Below, piece after piece: positions 44,406 to 55,634 of a stretch of 64,000 nt of DNA (within the stretch, counting starts at the first letter, position 1; every line of letters starts with the position of its first letter). The notes below the pieces were generated by a model. That model made no database searches. It saw nothing but the letters and a program-made list of their open reading frames with translations, and was not told the DNA's origin. The translations under genes and the position numbers were made by a program. The stretch is from Girardinichthys multiradiatus (lineage: Eukaryota; Chordata; Actinopteri; Cyprinodontiformes; Goodeidae), in NCBI RefSeq assembly GCF_021462225.1, contig NC_061795.1, forward strand, positions 3,363,001 through 3,427,000. Direction: 5' to 3'.

Positions 44406-46090
44406 ATATGTTCAGCATTATTTTGTAGAGCCCTCAGTCAGATTTGAGGCTAATGTTTCTGACCACATTTATCAAATTTTTAATAAGTATTACACTTTAG
44501 AAATAACTCAAAGTGTGACATCATTGCCTGCTAGATAACTGATGCATTTAGTTTTAAAGTCACTTGCACCGCATCGCATAAAAGGGGGACCAACAGGTTG
44601 GTTCAGATCAGCGCTAACTGCAGTGTGCATAAACCCTGGGCTGCCTCCCGCTGCTGTTTCCAGGTTTCTGAGGTTAAACAGGAACTGGATGCGCTCTCTG
44701 CTAGTGTCACTTCGGCCTGTTACTCTACAGACGGCAGCAGACACGCAGCCCCGCACGCTGTGAGGGAGAGGCTGCACCCTGACGTGCACAAAGTTATTAC
44801 TCTGTCTCCATCTGGACATGCAGAGCTCGATCAGAATCAGAATAAGGCTGCGGGGTACTATTATCTGACCAACCACGTGTTTTTTGTTTTACCTGAGACT
44901 TTGAGCTCGCTCCAAATTATCAGCCAACATCCCACCAACAAAACATTTCCACTCACCTCCACATCAGCTGTAGAAGATGACCTCCTTATCTCTCCTGTTG
45001 TCTGCCTTGCCCTCTCCCTGCTAGACTGTCACGAACATCAGGCTCCGAAGCGATTCTTACAGTCGGGAGGAACAACGGAGCTCAGACGGGAACGCCGCCA
45101 CAAGATTTCTAAACCGGTCGGCTTTACCTATGCGGGTTTTCTCGACTCTTGCAGAAGATAAACTGCGGATTATAATACAAAAAAAAAAAAAAAAATAGAA
45201 TGCAAGATGCAGAAATCGCCCACCGCATCCCATATGTAGTGTGTCTCCTGACGCTGCGCTCCGGTCTGCTCCTCTTCCTCCCTCTCCTCTGCTCCTCCCG
45301 GCGACAGGAGGGCGGTGCGCTTCAGCAGTGCATGCGTGTCTCGAACCGGCGAGGATTCACCTGTCATCGCCGGACACAAGCGCATCCTTATGTACAATAC
45401 AATACAATACAATACTATACAAACATGGTCCAGGCATGGCTTCATGGCTGTAATCTTTTGGGCGTTCATAAGCTTTTTGAGGAATCCGAAAGGCAGGGGC
45501 GTCTTTCGGGAGTTGTGTGAGGCTGTTGTTAGGGACAGATAATCAAAACTGGAACACTATAACCAAAACAAACATAAGCATTAATTAATAATAGTAATAT
45601 ACATTTACACAAATAAACAATTTTAAGTGAATAAAAAATACTTAACTTTACAACTTTCAGTAATACCCCTGTAACTCTGACATGTTATTCATGAAAAATA
45701 GGATAGAGGTTATTGACCCCTTGTACAGCAACTGAAAGGCAATCACTTTTAAAAATGCATGGGTATACAATTTATTTAAAATATTTTGTACATAAATACA
45801 TTTGTAAAAATATTTTTTAAAGTATTACAACCAATGCAAATCTGAAGTTCATTTTCATTAATCTTTCATTTCTATTCCAAAAAACTGTTAGGCATAATGG
45901 GCAGTTTGCCAAACTTTTTTTCCTTTTTGTTAAAAGTCAGAATAACGAGAAAGATTTTTTTATGATTTGCTTCAAAATCAGAAGTGTAGACTATAATCAC
46001 AATGCCTTTCAGTGATTCCGTAATGATGTTATGTCATGATGTTCCATGTCATTGGAAGTGTCTAACAGATTAGTAGGTGTAATTTAAAGG
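44406..46090. other. Noncoding, including a GC-rich segment
   Basis: About 44560-45540 is unusually GC- and CpG-rich for this window. It holds overlapping open frames up to 187 codons without an ATG at their start. A run of A lies at 45178-45195 and an (ACAAT)n-like stretch at 45392-45420. It could be an untranslated exon or promoter region of a host gene; no motif identifies it. Confidence 0.35.
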
Positions 46091-46880
46091 CAACACCTCA
46101 AATATCTTGCTTCCTTTTGGGGGATTATGGGAAAAACAACTAATCAAACATATTAGGAAGAGAAATTTAGACCATGACAAGTTTTGTTTACTCTTGAGTA
46201 CAATTTTCAGTTTCTTGAAGGTGCCACATTCATCTGTTCAAATAAAGATATGCAGCTACAAACACTATAGGAATATCCAGACATCACGCGGTTCAGGAAG
46301 GAGATGGCTAGTGCAAAAGCTCTTGTGAAAATGCTGGCTGAAACTGGTAAGAGAGTCTCATAATCCAAAGAAAAAAATCTCGTAAAGACGTGGGCTAAAA
46401 GACTGATCAGTAAGGCAGAAGCCTTTATTCCAAAAGCAACTTTAGAACCCAAAAACAGTTTGGAAAAACATATAGGAGTGACTGGTTTACTTTTCAAAAT
46501 AGATGACATCAGGAGGAAAGAAGATTATGGATAAATAATCATGCAACATCATCCAGGAAGTTAAAGCTAGGGCACAAATGGGTTCTCTACATAGAAAGTG
46601 ATCCTTGGCATACTGCAAGATTTGTGGCTTAAGGGCAACACATTCTATGTTTTGGTATGGCCATAACAAACCTTTATGTCAGTTCCATAGAAGATTTGTG
46701 GCCAGAATTAAAAGGGTGTGAACAAGGCGGCCTACAAACCTGATTTATTTACATCAGTTCAGTCAGGAGGCTAAAATTCCTGAAAACAATTGGAAGAACC
46801 TTGTGAAAGGATGTTTAAAGCATTTGACCCACATCATGTAGTTTAAAAGGCAATTCTACAAAATAATAAGAAAATTTAAT
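46091..46880 (+). mobile_element. Tc1-like transposon fossil (second family)
   Basis: Scattered transposase blocks occur in order: GAAGGTGCCACATTCATCTG (46217), ACACTATAGGAATATCCAGA, ATGACATCAGGAGGAAAGAA (46503), GGAAGTTAAAGCTAGG, GGCGGCCTACAAACCTGA (46728) and GCATTTGACCCACATCATG near 46818. These recall the Tc1 helix-turn-helix start and C-terminus. The middle, including the DDE core, is partly deleted, and stops are abundant. Terminal repeats were not securely located. Confidence 0.75.
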
Positions 46881-48230
46881 AATTTCACACTGTCAGACTG
46901 TGCAAAAAACACCTATGTCTTTTAAATCAGTGTATGTGATAATATATATTATCCACATAGAACTATACGCCCGAGTGGGGTGTAGCAAGTTGGAAAAGTG
47001 GTAAATTTGCATGGGGTGGCCTTTAACCAGTTGTCATTCACTGCCCTTCTGCCCTGGTGGCATAAGGAATTTCAAATAATCATTAAGGAAAATGTGAATA
47101 ATAGCAATGTGAGGTATGAGGCTCCCACATAGGTGATTGAAAACTAAAAGACAATCAGTTTTAAAAGCTTTTTCACAGGTTCAGGGGAATCCATGTTTGT
47201 TTGTAGCCTGAAATGATTCTTGTAAAATTCGAGCCAATATGTCCAAACATTTTTGTCAAAGAAAAAAATAAATAAATACATTTTCACAAAATAGAGGTCT
47301 AGAGGACTTAATAGAGGTTTTGTCCCATGAAGCCTTCAAAGGCTTTTGTTGCCTTTCTATACTGATGAAGGGGAGATAACAGAAAAAGCAAAATTGAACT
47401 ACCCTCATTTTGACAGGGACCTCTTACAGGCCTCTTCAGGAGCCTAAGCCCTAGATTAGGAAGCACATTCTCACACAGTTTTCATTTGCACTTTATTTCT
47501 GTCCTGAAAAACCTCTATTACTCTCTGTAAGACCATCCGGTACTGGCAAATACAAGACAACATCCTACACAATTAAAGCAATGTAACAGATCATAGATAG
47601 AATGTATTTGTTCTAAAGTAATGTTTGCTATAGATTCAATTTTTTTTTTTTAAACTTATACCTAATTTTTCATGTAAGATATATATTTTAATTCAATCAA
47701 CAATCTATTTGTATCTATTTATAATCTATTTGTAAGAAGGAATTCAGGTAAATAAGTCCTCCAGGGGGAGTTGCAGCCAAGCTGCCACTGTCATACAATA
47801 ACAAATAAAAATAAGATACCAGTACAGAAGCCAGTGGACCCACTTACATATGCAGATATTTTTTGTCACATAGTGTTGTGTGAAAGCCATAAAATAAATT
47901 ATATTTATAATCCTTTTTGTTGCCACATAATCTAACACTGAACATTTTAGTAAACCTTTAGTTAAGAACAGTTGGTGGGAGACAAAAAAGTGTTTTTATT
48001 TATTTTAATTGTTTCCTGTTGCAGCGTTTGCAACCATACCGTACAGAGCAGATGGTTGCCTATATGTACAACACGACAGTATTGCTGTACAAAAAGAATA
48101 CCTCAGGACAGAATACTAATTACATGATTAACTTTATTAATTCCAGATTCAATCAAGCATCAAAGTAGGCAGGCCACATTGATGTTATGATAATTTGTAT
48201 TTGTATGACCTTCAACTATTTAGAGTGATT
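46881..48230. other. Noncoding, AT-rich
   Basis: No gene or recognised element is seen. Confidence 0.5.
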
Positions 48231-48493
48231 GTGTGTTGGCCATTGGGGTGTATATGTCCGCATGTCTGTCTAACCTTGTGTGGATAAATCCCTGACGGGA
48301 CACCAAAGTTGTGTGGACATTCACTATTGTGTGGACATTTACCTGGTCCACACAAGGAATAATGGGCTACATGGGTTAGTGGTTAGGTTTAGGACTAAGG
48401 TATGAATTGAGTTTAGGTAAGGTATCTACTTGTAAGGGTTAGGGTTAGTGTTAAGTTGTAGGAATAAATGGAAGTCAAAGCAAGGTTGCTGCA

Positions 48494-48567
<74 letters not shown>

Positions 48568-48870
48568 CGTGGGGCACAAAGCCCCCCGACCAGCAGCATA
48601 GGGCAAGCCCAGGAACCGGTTCCCCCAGTGGCTCAGGGCCCATACCAACACCCAGGAGCAAAACCGCCCGGCACCAAGCAGGGACTACTTCACACACAGG
48701 TGTGAACCACTCAAAAGTAGGGCAAAGGTCATGGCCCGAAGATGTCAACAGAACCACATATTCAAAAACTAAAGATGAGACTCTGAGGTATCGAAACCAG
48801 ACACTCTCCCCTCCACAGCTAAAGTTAAGATCCAAAGAGACACTCGCAGACCTCTCTCTGATCTAGCAGA
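48231..48870. repeat. Composite dispersed repeat around a microsatellite
   Basis: A perfect (TG)34 run occupies 48499-48566. The left side contains GTCCACACAAGGAATAATGG and GGTTAGGGTTAGTGTTAAG. The right side contains GGGGCACAAAGCCCCCCGAC (48571-48590). The same arrangement is, from memory, common in fish genomes. Open frames across the run encode only dipeptide repeats and are not genes. Confidence 0.6.
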
Positions 48871-49222
48871 TGAAAACTGTAATCCTTTCTCAGTATGGCT
48901 CAAGCTAAATGTGCAACACTTTAATTTTTAATTCACTGTTAATGTAAAACTGTAAAGGGAAAAAAAAATGAATCAGTCCCAGGGACCAATCAATTAAGGT
49001 TTCTCTGACAGCACACATCATAAGAAATTGATTTAGTATTATGTCATCAGTACAGGGGCCATAACAGGGGCCAGGACCAGTTCTACAGGGGCACTGGCAC
49101 CTGCTGGCCCCTCTCTAGAACCACCCATGACTTTGGCTATATAAGTATAGCCCATAAAAGCATCCCTGGTACCTTATACTCCCACAGCACCCCTGACAAA
49201 TTAACTTGCAGCACTATTTCCA
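48871..49222. other. Noncoding
   Basis: Nothing is recognised in this stretch. Confidence 0.5.
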
Positions 49223-49945
49223 TTATGAATATAAAAGTGGAGGAGCATAAATAGCTCGGTGTTCACATAGACAGTTGACTTGAATAATGGCGTGTACTTC
49301 CATAGTGCTTTACACTACATTCTGTAGTAGTTAGGCTGAGCCCTCTGACCACCATCAGCAGGCAAGACAGGTGAAGTGTCTTGCCCAAGGACACAACGAC
49401 TGGGACAGGCAAAGTGGGGGCTGGACCTGGCAACTTAACAGTTACAGGATGAACCCCTACCGCCAACGCCACGGTCATCCCCCCTTACAGAGTGCATATG
49501 TATACAAGAAGGCACAGAGAAGACTGTTATTCTTAAATAAACTTAGATTCTTAAGTATTTTCTTAAAGGTGTTGGGAATCTTTACGTGTGCTGTGGAGAG
49601 TACATTCTCTACTGCTGTCCTCTGTTGGGGTAGCTGCAGTAGAGCCAATGACTTAAACAAGCTGAACAACATGATAAAAAAAGGCTTTTCTGGGGACTGC
49701 TCTGAAGCCTCTGCAAACTATCATTTAAAGAAAGATTTTTCTTTAAATGAAGAACATATTGGACCTTCTTCAAAAATCTGTAATACAACAACAGAGTGCC
49801 TATAATCAGAATCTTCTTCAGACCTGCTGTAATACAGACCTCTACAGGAAATCCCTTCTGCCCACAGCTATCAGCATATAAAACAGCTTTAAAGAAACTA
49901 GCTTAACATTGAATTTTCCTTTTGGGATTAACAAAGTATTGGCTT
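49223..49945 (+). mobile_element. L2 LINE 3' fragment, interrupted by a SINE
   Basis: AAAGTGGAGGAGCATAAATA and CTCGGTGTTCACATAGACA match the VVEEYKYLGVH part of L2. After a SINE-like insert, the L2 resumes at 49498 with GTATACAAGAAGGCACAGAG (YKKAQRRLLFLNKLRF in a 144-codon frame), then VLCWGSCSRANDLNKLNNMI. The end is CCTTTTGGGATTAACAAAGT. About 36 bases of L2 around the insert are missing. It is older and more diverged than the copies at 23645 and 39340. Confidence 0.8.
49268..49490 (-). mobile_element. SINE-like insert (type B-related) within L2
   Basis: The block has TAGTGCTTTACACTACATTC, GAAGTGTCTTGCCCAAGGAC and GGCAACTTAACAGTTACAGG, ending CGCCAACGCCACGGTC. This order recalls the minus orientation of the tRNA-headed type B SINE. 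The B-box equivalent near 49425 is degraded. Confidence 0.55.
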
Positions 49946-51042
49946 TGTTGTTTTTTTTTGCTTTTTTACTGCATAACAGATGTACTAATCTAATTTTGTT
50001 TGTACAAAAAAACATGAAATGTTCTTTGTTCCATCTTTATTTTTTTAGTAGGCCTATAATAGGCCTTTAGTGGATTTTTGGACTAAAGCTGCTATATCTT
50101 TTGGCCACCGCTAGGAGGCTTCAACACACGCAGCCACCGCACCGTCATCCCACAATACTTTGAGTTGAATTACACCATTAGTGGAACGAACTATAGGTAA
50201 GTTGGGTATCTGGTAGATGACACTACCAGCCCCCCACATAATTTTCTTAAATGCAGTGCTGCAAAAGTTAACTCAAATGTGTTATATAATTCTTCAGACA
50301 TTTTTTGGTAAAGAAAATATTACCAGAAAAGTTGTCAATTAGTCTCCCATCAGAGGTGTCCTAGTTGAGCCTGTATGGCTGATTTCAGTGAAATGAATAC
50401 TGTCAGTTGGAGAGGGGGCTGTGGATACCAGCAGGTCAGAGCTCCAGTTAGGGTCACGTTTAGGCTAATCTATTTACATGCATATTCATATCTGAATCAT
50501 AAATACCCCAGCATACATAATTAAAAACTGTGACCACAAAATAACTTAGCTTTTCCTTCTCAATAGACTTCAACAAAACTACATAAAAAATTTGGACATA
50601 AATGTATGATATGGTTTTATATGATAATTTTTCCACACAATAAGCTGCCTCCCAAAAGGAGAACATCTATCTTTCATATGCTGGGGAGCAATATTCAAAA
50701 TAAAATGAAGGAAAAAAGCACTGCATACAGTCTTGTGCACAATGCAGTCAAAGAAGCATGTTCATTAGAGGTGTTCATTTTTTTGTGACCTTTGAACTAA
50801 ACAAGCCTACTTTTATCTCTCTTAAATGAGGAACTTAAGCTGAACATAAACCAATGTTTTACGGAGGAGTGAATTGCTGCTGTAAACTGAGACTTTAGCT
50901 ACGATCGAGTCATTTCACACATTTGTACAGAACTATAAACTATAGCGCCTCTTCTCATGCTTTTAACGTAGCTATGTAAATTGAAAGCTCTGTGTTAGAC
51001 ATCATAATTGAAGGTTAATGCTGAGCTATCCCTGTAAGCTAG
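49946..51042. other. Noncoding
   Basis: No gene or element is recognised. Confidence 0.5.
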
Positions 51043-52208
51043 ATCCTATGGAAGCAAATCGTTACCATATTTCAAATGAAAAAGCATTTTCAGAAATGCT
51101 TTTTCATTTTTAGAATGTGGCTGCATTGTTTGACTCATAAATGAAATTAGTAATCAATAATCCTAAAAGCCTGCCAATGCGGTTGCCGCTGTTTTTGTGG
51201 AAGCTGATGCTGATTATCGGCAAATGGTTGTCATTATTGTTATAGCCTGTTACCTTTAAATAATGATTTCATTATTGATTATTATTTAATAAACAGCTTT
51301 AGACCCATAACATAAGGTGATTGTATTTACTTGACATGGAAAATAAATAGCACTACGTGTATGTGTGACGTGTTGAAAGGATGACGAAGATTTATTGCAC
51401 AAACAGCCGGTTTATTATAGAGCACGAGCGGCTATTCTGAAATGTCACTCACAGAAAATTATAAATAAATTCTTAAAAACACGCTGGATGTCCCAGGCCA
51501 TAAGGCTGCCACGAGGATGCCACAGCCTGCCACCGGAACAACCAGTTCTGCCTGCCACTGCCACAAATTGAGCTCTTCCCTGCTGCAATTCAATCCATTT
51601 CTCGGCACGTTTGCAATGTAATGCAATGCAGACGTGCACAGCGCCCCCTACCGAACAAGATGGGTAGCTGAGGAAGAGGGGCTGCTGACGTCACTCTGCT
51701 GCGCCCGCAGCTCGGAATGCTTTTTCGTTTTCGGGTTCTGGGCATTACTTTGCGGGCAGACCATGAAAACGAAAAATCAATGTCTGCTTTGTTTTCTTTT
51801 TGATTATGGCATAAAATGTGCAGTCATGAAGAAGAAAATGCAAATGCAAATAGGATGATTGATTACTAATTTTATTTATGGGTCAAATAATGCAGCCACA
51901 TTCTTAAAATGAAAAAGCATTTCCAGAAATGCTTTTTCATTTTCAAATTTTACATTTCAAATTGAATTTTGGTATCTATTTGCTTGGGGTACATTTTGAA
52001 AAATAAATCTCAAATGTCTTTTTCTTTTTCATTTTAATTAAGTGAAAGAATGAGCAGCCTTGAAGAAGAAAATTTAAATGCAAATAGGATGATTGATTAC
52101 TAATTTCATTTATGAGTCAAACAATGCAACCACATTCTTAAAATGAAAAAGCATTTCTGAAAATGCTTTTTCATTTGAAATATGGTAACGATTTGCTTCC
52201 ATAAGATC
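51043..52208. mobile_element. Foldback (long inverted repeat) transposon, non-autonomous
   Basis: Arms of about 121 bp are inverted: 51043-51163 and 52087-52208, near 95% identical by eye, beginning GATCYTATGGAAGCAAATCG. Inside each arm is a smaller perfect hairpin, AAATGAAAAAGCATTT / AAATGCTTTTTCATTT, with a 4-nt loop. A third, extra copy of the hairpin and arm sequence at 51832-51945 lies in the same orientation as the right arm. The 0.9-kb middle contains no transposase. A TA flanks TGGAAGC at both ends, possibly the target duplication. The superfamily is not determined. Confidence 0.8.
51686..51693. promoter_or_regulatory. CRE-like site in the foldback element
   Basis: TGACGTCA is a perfect consensus for CREB/ATF binding, within a GC-rich segment at 51600-51770. 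Function is inferred only from the match. Confidence 0.3.
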
Positions 52209-52817
52209 CAGCATGCATACTGCAGCTCCAGCCATCATCTGGATGGAGTGAAATGAAGCAACCGCTTAGAAAAAAAGAACACATTTAGGATAATTTTTCT
52301 ATGATCATCATACATATAACTGAAAAAAAAACATACCTGGGTTTCATTTGAATAGTGCACAGAATTTGTAGGACTGTGTTTAGGTAGACACATTTTGCTT
52401 TCCGGTTACCTATGTGAATGAATCCATTTCTAATCAGCATTTGGTCATAAATAGCATTTGTGAGTGTACAGATCAGGATACAATGAGATATAAATAGGAT
52501 GGCGTGTTTTTGTTTTAAAAACCTTTTCCAGGAACCAGTATAGTTTTCTGGGGGCATACTTCAACTCTGGACAAAGTTTGCCACTGACCACACATTCTGG
52601 GTTTTATAAATTCTACTTAAATACACCAGCTCCAATGTTTTTAATCATCTTAATCAGAGAACACAGAAGTACAAATATAATTATCTCCATCCTGTCTATT
52701 TTTCTCTTAATAGCTTCATAGTTTAGGATTTTTGATGTTTTTGAGACTGGGGTTGTTTAAAAACAAGAGGTCCGCTATTTTCTTGGCCTCTCTTGCATTA
52801 GCCATTACCTTTAGCTT
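52209..52817. other. Noncoding, AT-rich
   Basis: Nothing is recognised. The minus frame at 52285-52557 resembles no family. Confidence 0.5.
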
Positions 52818-53389
52818 CCCGGAGTCATGTTTGAGGTTAGAGCAGGACCCCGGTGCAGGATTAGGGACTGTGGCAAAAACAGAGTTCTAACAGAGTTCTA
52901 ATAATAAGCAATAAAGAGAACTTACAGGGGACTCGCAGGGAGGGAAGCAAAGGTTGTGTAATGGAGGAACCAGCAAAGAACAATGAAAACCAGTGAGCTT
53001 ATATAATGAGATGAGAGTGGAGAATGACAATGAATGCAGGCGAGTTAATCATGGGATCAGAAACAGCTGTGGAGGAGAACAAACAGGGAGACTGAGGGAA
53101 GGTGAATAATCAACATGAAGCTGAAATAGACCAGAAACCCAGGGAGAAAAGATTAACACAGATCTAAGAGAAATCAATCCAAATGGACAAAGAACAGAAC
53201 ACAAGATTAAACTAAAAAACTAAACACAAAAGAATTAAGTGATACGGCAACACCCCTTTAGCAGTAATGAACACAGAGAAATTAACTGAATACAGCAGGA
53301 GCTTTCAATAATAAAGAATTCAGAAATCATCAAAACCCAAACATAAATAAAAACTAAAACCTCAAACACCCAAGGGCCATAACACCCAG
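52818..53389 (-). mobile_element. Solo LTR, diverged
   Basis: On the minus strand it begins TGTTATGGCCCTTGGG at 53384 and ends AACATGACT at 52823, where the final CA is mutated. Flanks CCCGG (52818-52822) and CCCAG (53385-53389) look like a decayed 5-bp duplication. A TATATAAG-like box lies on the minus strand near 53000. No coding sequence is present. Confidence 0.55.
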
Positions 53390-54190
53390 ACCAACTAATT
53401 AAGATTTACACAGAATGAATGAACACATAATGAGAGTTATCTCCACAGGGAAGATATTAACTGCTTAAAATGTTTTGCCAGGACCTCACTTCAAAAACCT
53501 TAGCTTTCCATCATCATGGAAGTTTTCTCTGGATGCCAAAATTATTTACCCATGTCATAATAGTATAAAACTCTGTTTTCTGCAGTTAATTACACACTTT
53601 TATTCTTTTAAATCCTCATATGTTTCCAATGTTTTTTTGCATGTTGGCAAGTGAATTATGATCATAGAAAAAATAGCAATGTGTGACAACCCTTTGTGGG
53701 TTTCTTTTGGGTGAGCATTCTCCTATGAGAAAAAAAATCTGAACATCTCATTGTGTTAACAATGATCTTAAAATGCAAGCTGACTACTGAAAATTGTACT
53801 GCTATTTTCCAGCTTTATAACAACCCTGAGGGTTCAAACCAAATTCTGCTTCCCTGAGCTATCACCATGCATAGTGGTTTTTTTGGAATAATATCCGTTT
53901 GGGGGAGAGCTCAGAGGCTGAGAAGGGTTTTTAAATAAGTCGGACTGACAATTACTGAAATGACACATCTTGACACATCAGACCTTCAAACAGCCACAAA
54001 TGAATCACAATAGCCTGTCCAAAAAGAGCTGCCCTAGCAACATAACAGCCAAACACCCCATGTCAGCTCAGTTTTGCAATCTAACCTAGAAGAGTATCTT
54101 AAGTTCATCTGTGCTCTAAGGAAATCAACATCCCCCCAAACAAGCTTTTAACTGGCTAGGGTCTGGTAAACTATAGACAATGTCAACTAG
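53390..54190. other. Noncoding
   Basis: Nothing is recognised. Confidence 0.5.
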
Positions 54191-54485
54191 GTCAAGAGTT
54201 CATTTCAGGACTTGCAGGATGACAGGGGACTCTTCCCTATCTCCAGTGGTCATTGGGCGAAAGGCAGGATACACCTTGGACAGGTCTCAGTCCATCACAG
54301 GGCACCGCAGAGACACACAGGACAAACAATCATGTACACACACTCATACGTAATAGCAATTTAGAGAGACCAGTTAAACTAAAGGTCATGGTTTGAACTG
54401 TAGGAGGAAACCGGAGTAAGTGGAGAAAATCCATGCATGTACAAAGAGAACATCCAAATTACATGCAGAAAGATCCCAGGTCCTA
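54191..54485 (-). mobile_element. SINE (type A), old antisense copy
   Basis: Read in reverse, the blocks TGGAGATAGGGAAGAGTCC, GATGGACTGAGACCTGTCC, AAATTGCTATTACGTATGAG and GGTTTCCTCC follow the order of the SINE at 19641-19991. Divergence is high. Confidence 0.72.
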
Positions 54486-55079
54486 TAACAGGATAATGCT
54501 ATCACATCAAATTGAGAAATGTTCGCTCTTATTGTAATGTCTGTGGACAGTTTTTAAATCAAAGTCAAAATATTTAAAACCTTTGTGCACTAGATATCCA
54601 AAAATCACTTGAAATGATGGCATAAAGGCCTACTTCGTACATGTTCACTCTGGCTTTTTGTACTACATTTCGTAGCATCCTTTGTCCTGACTGTTTCATT
54701 AAGCTTCCATTGAAAGCTGAAGTTAATAAATGTGAGGAATCAGTGTTGCCAATCCCTTACTAAAGGAAGTAGTTATTTACATACTTAGCCATGTGAATTT
54801 CATAAAAATAGACACTGTAGGAGAGAATGAAAAATGCCCTATATTTAGACAAAACCTGAACATTCCGTTGATTCATTCCCCACCCCCCAAAAATCTCCTA
54901 AGCCTTAAATCTAGTTTGGTTTTTAACTTATAACACCCTTAGCTTCTTATAAATACAGCAGCCAAGCCAATAGTTACTTCATGCAGGCACAATTTATTTG
55001 CAATCTGGATGCTAAAGGATACATATATCTTGTTCAGACTATACCTGAGAGGGACTACTGCGTGAGGACTGGACTGTCA
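54486..55079. other. Noncoding, AT-rich
   Basis: Nothing is recognised. Confidence 0.5.
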
Positions 55080-55634
55080 GTGTGTGTCACGTTATGTGGT
55101 AGCGTACCCCAGAATGCAGACAAGCAGGGGGCAACGTAGCATGGTGAGTAACCAGATTTAATATAAAATAATAGAAACTCACAACAGGCTCAAGGTGGCA
55201 GATGCAGGGAAGGACAGAACTTGGCAAAACAGGCTTTGTAAATAGACTTGACGTAAATAGATGAACTGTGATGTTTCCATGAGGAATGAACAGAAAAGCA
55301 GTGTATATATGGAGCATGGTGCAGGTGAAACAAGGAGACTGATTGCATGATGCAGGTGGACCGAATGAAGCTGACAGAGGCAGGGAGTGAAAATTAAACG
55401 TGGCTGGAACAAAACAGAAATTCAAGGACCTAATCAAACCGAAGAAACATAATTGTAGCAGAATATAAACCACAAAGCACTATGAACTGAAAACAACCAC
55501 AAGAAAACAAACCTAAACAACTACAGCATCACCTCTAAAACAATAAACAGAAGCAGGTTCCAAAACTCAACTGTGAGAACAAAATGAGAAAGACCCAAAA
55601 CCAAAAACCAAACACCCCAAATCATAACAGTTTG
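55080..55634 (-). mobile_element. Solo LTR, 545 bp
   Basis: On the minus strand the element runs from TGTTATGATTTGGGG at 55629 to ATAACGTGACA at 55085. Flanks GTGTG (55080-55084) and GTTTG (55630-55634) agree at 4 of 5 bases. ATATATAC, a TATA-like box, lies on the minus strand near 55305, and a TAAATCTGGTTACTCACC block near 55150. The 128-codon minus frame at 55087-55473 is chance reading within the LTR. Confidence 0.7.

Noticed and set aside
44598..45161. 187-codon open frame
   Set aside because: It begins with TTG and contains no ATG. No family motif is visible, and other frames are open in the same GC-rich stretch, so it is not called as a gene.
48437..48452. Telomere-like GGGTTA repeats
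   Set aside because: Only about two units, in a dispersed repeat context; this is not a telomere or telomeric relic.
48413..48866. Two open frames of 132-140 codons across the (TG)n run
   Set aside because: Dinucleotide repeats stay open in several frames; the product would be a Val-Cys or Thr-His repeat.
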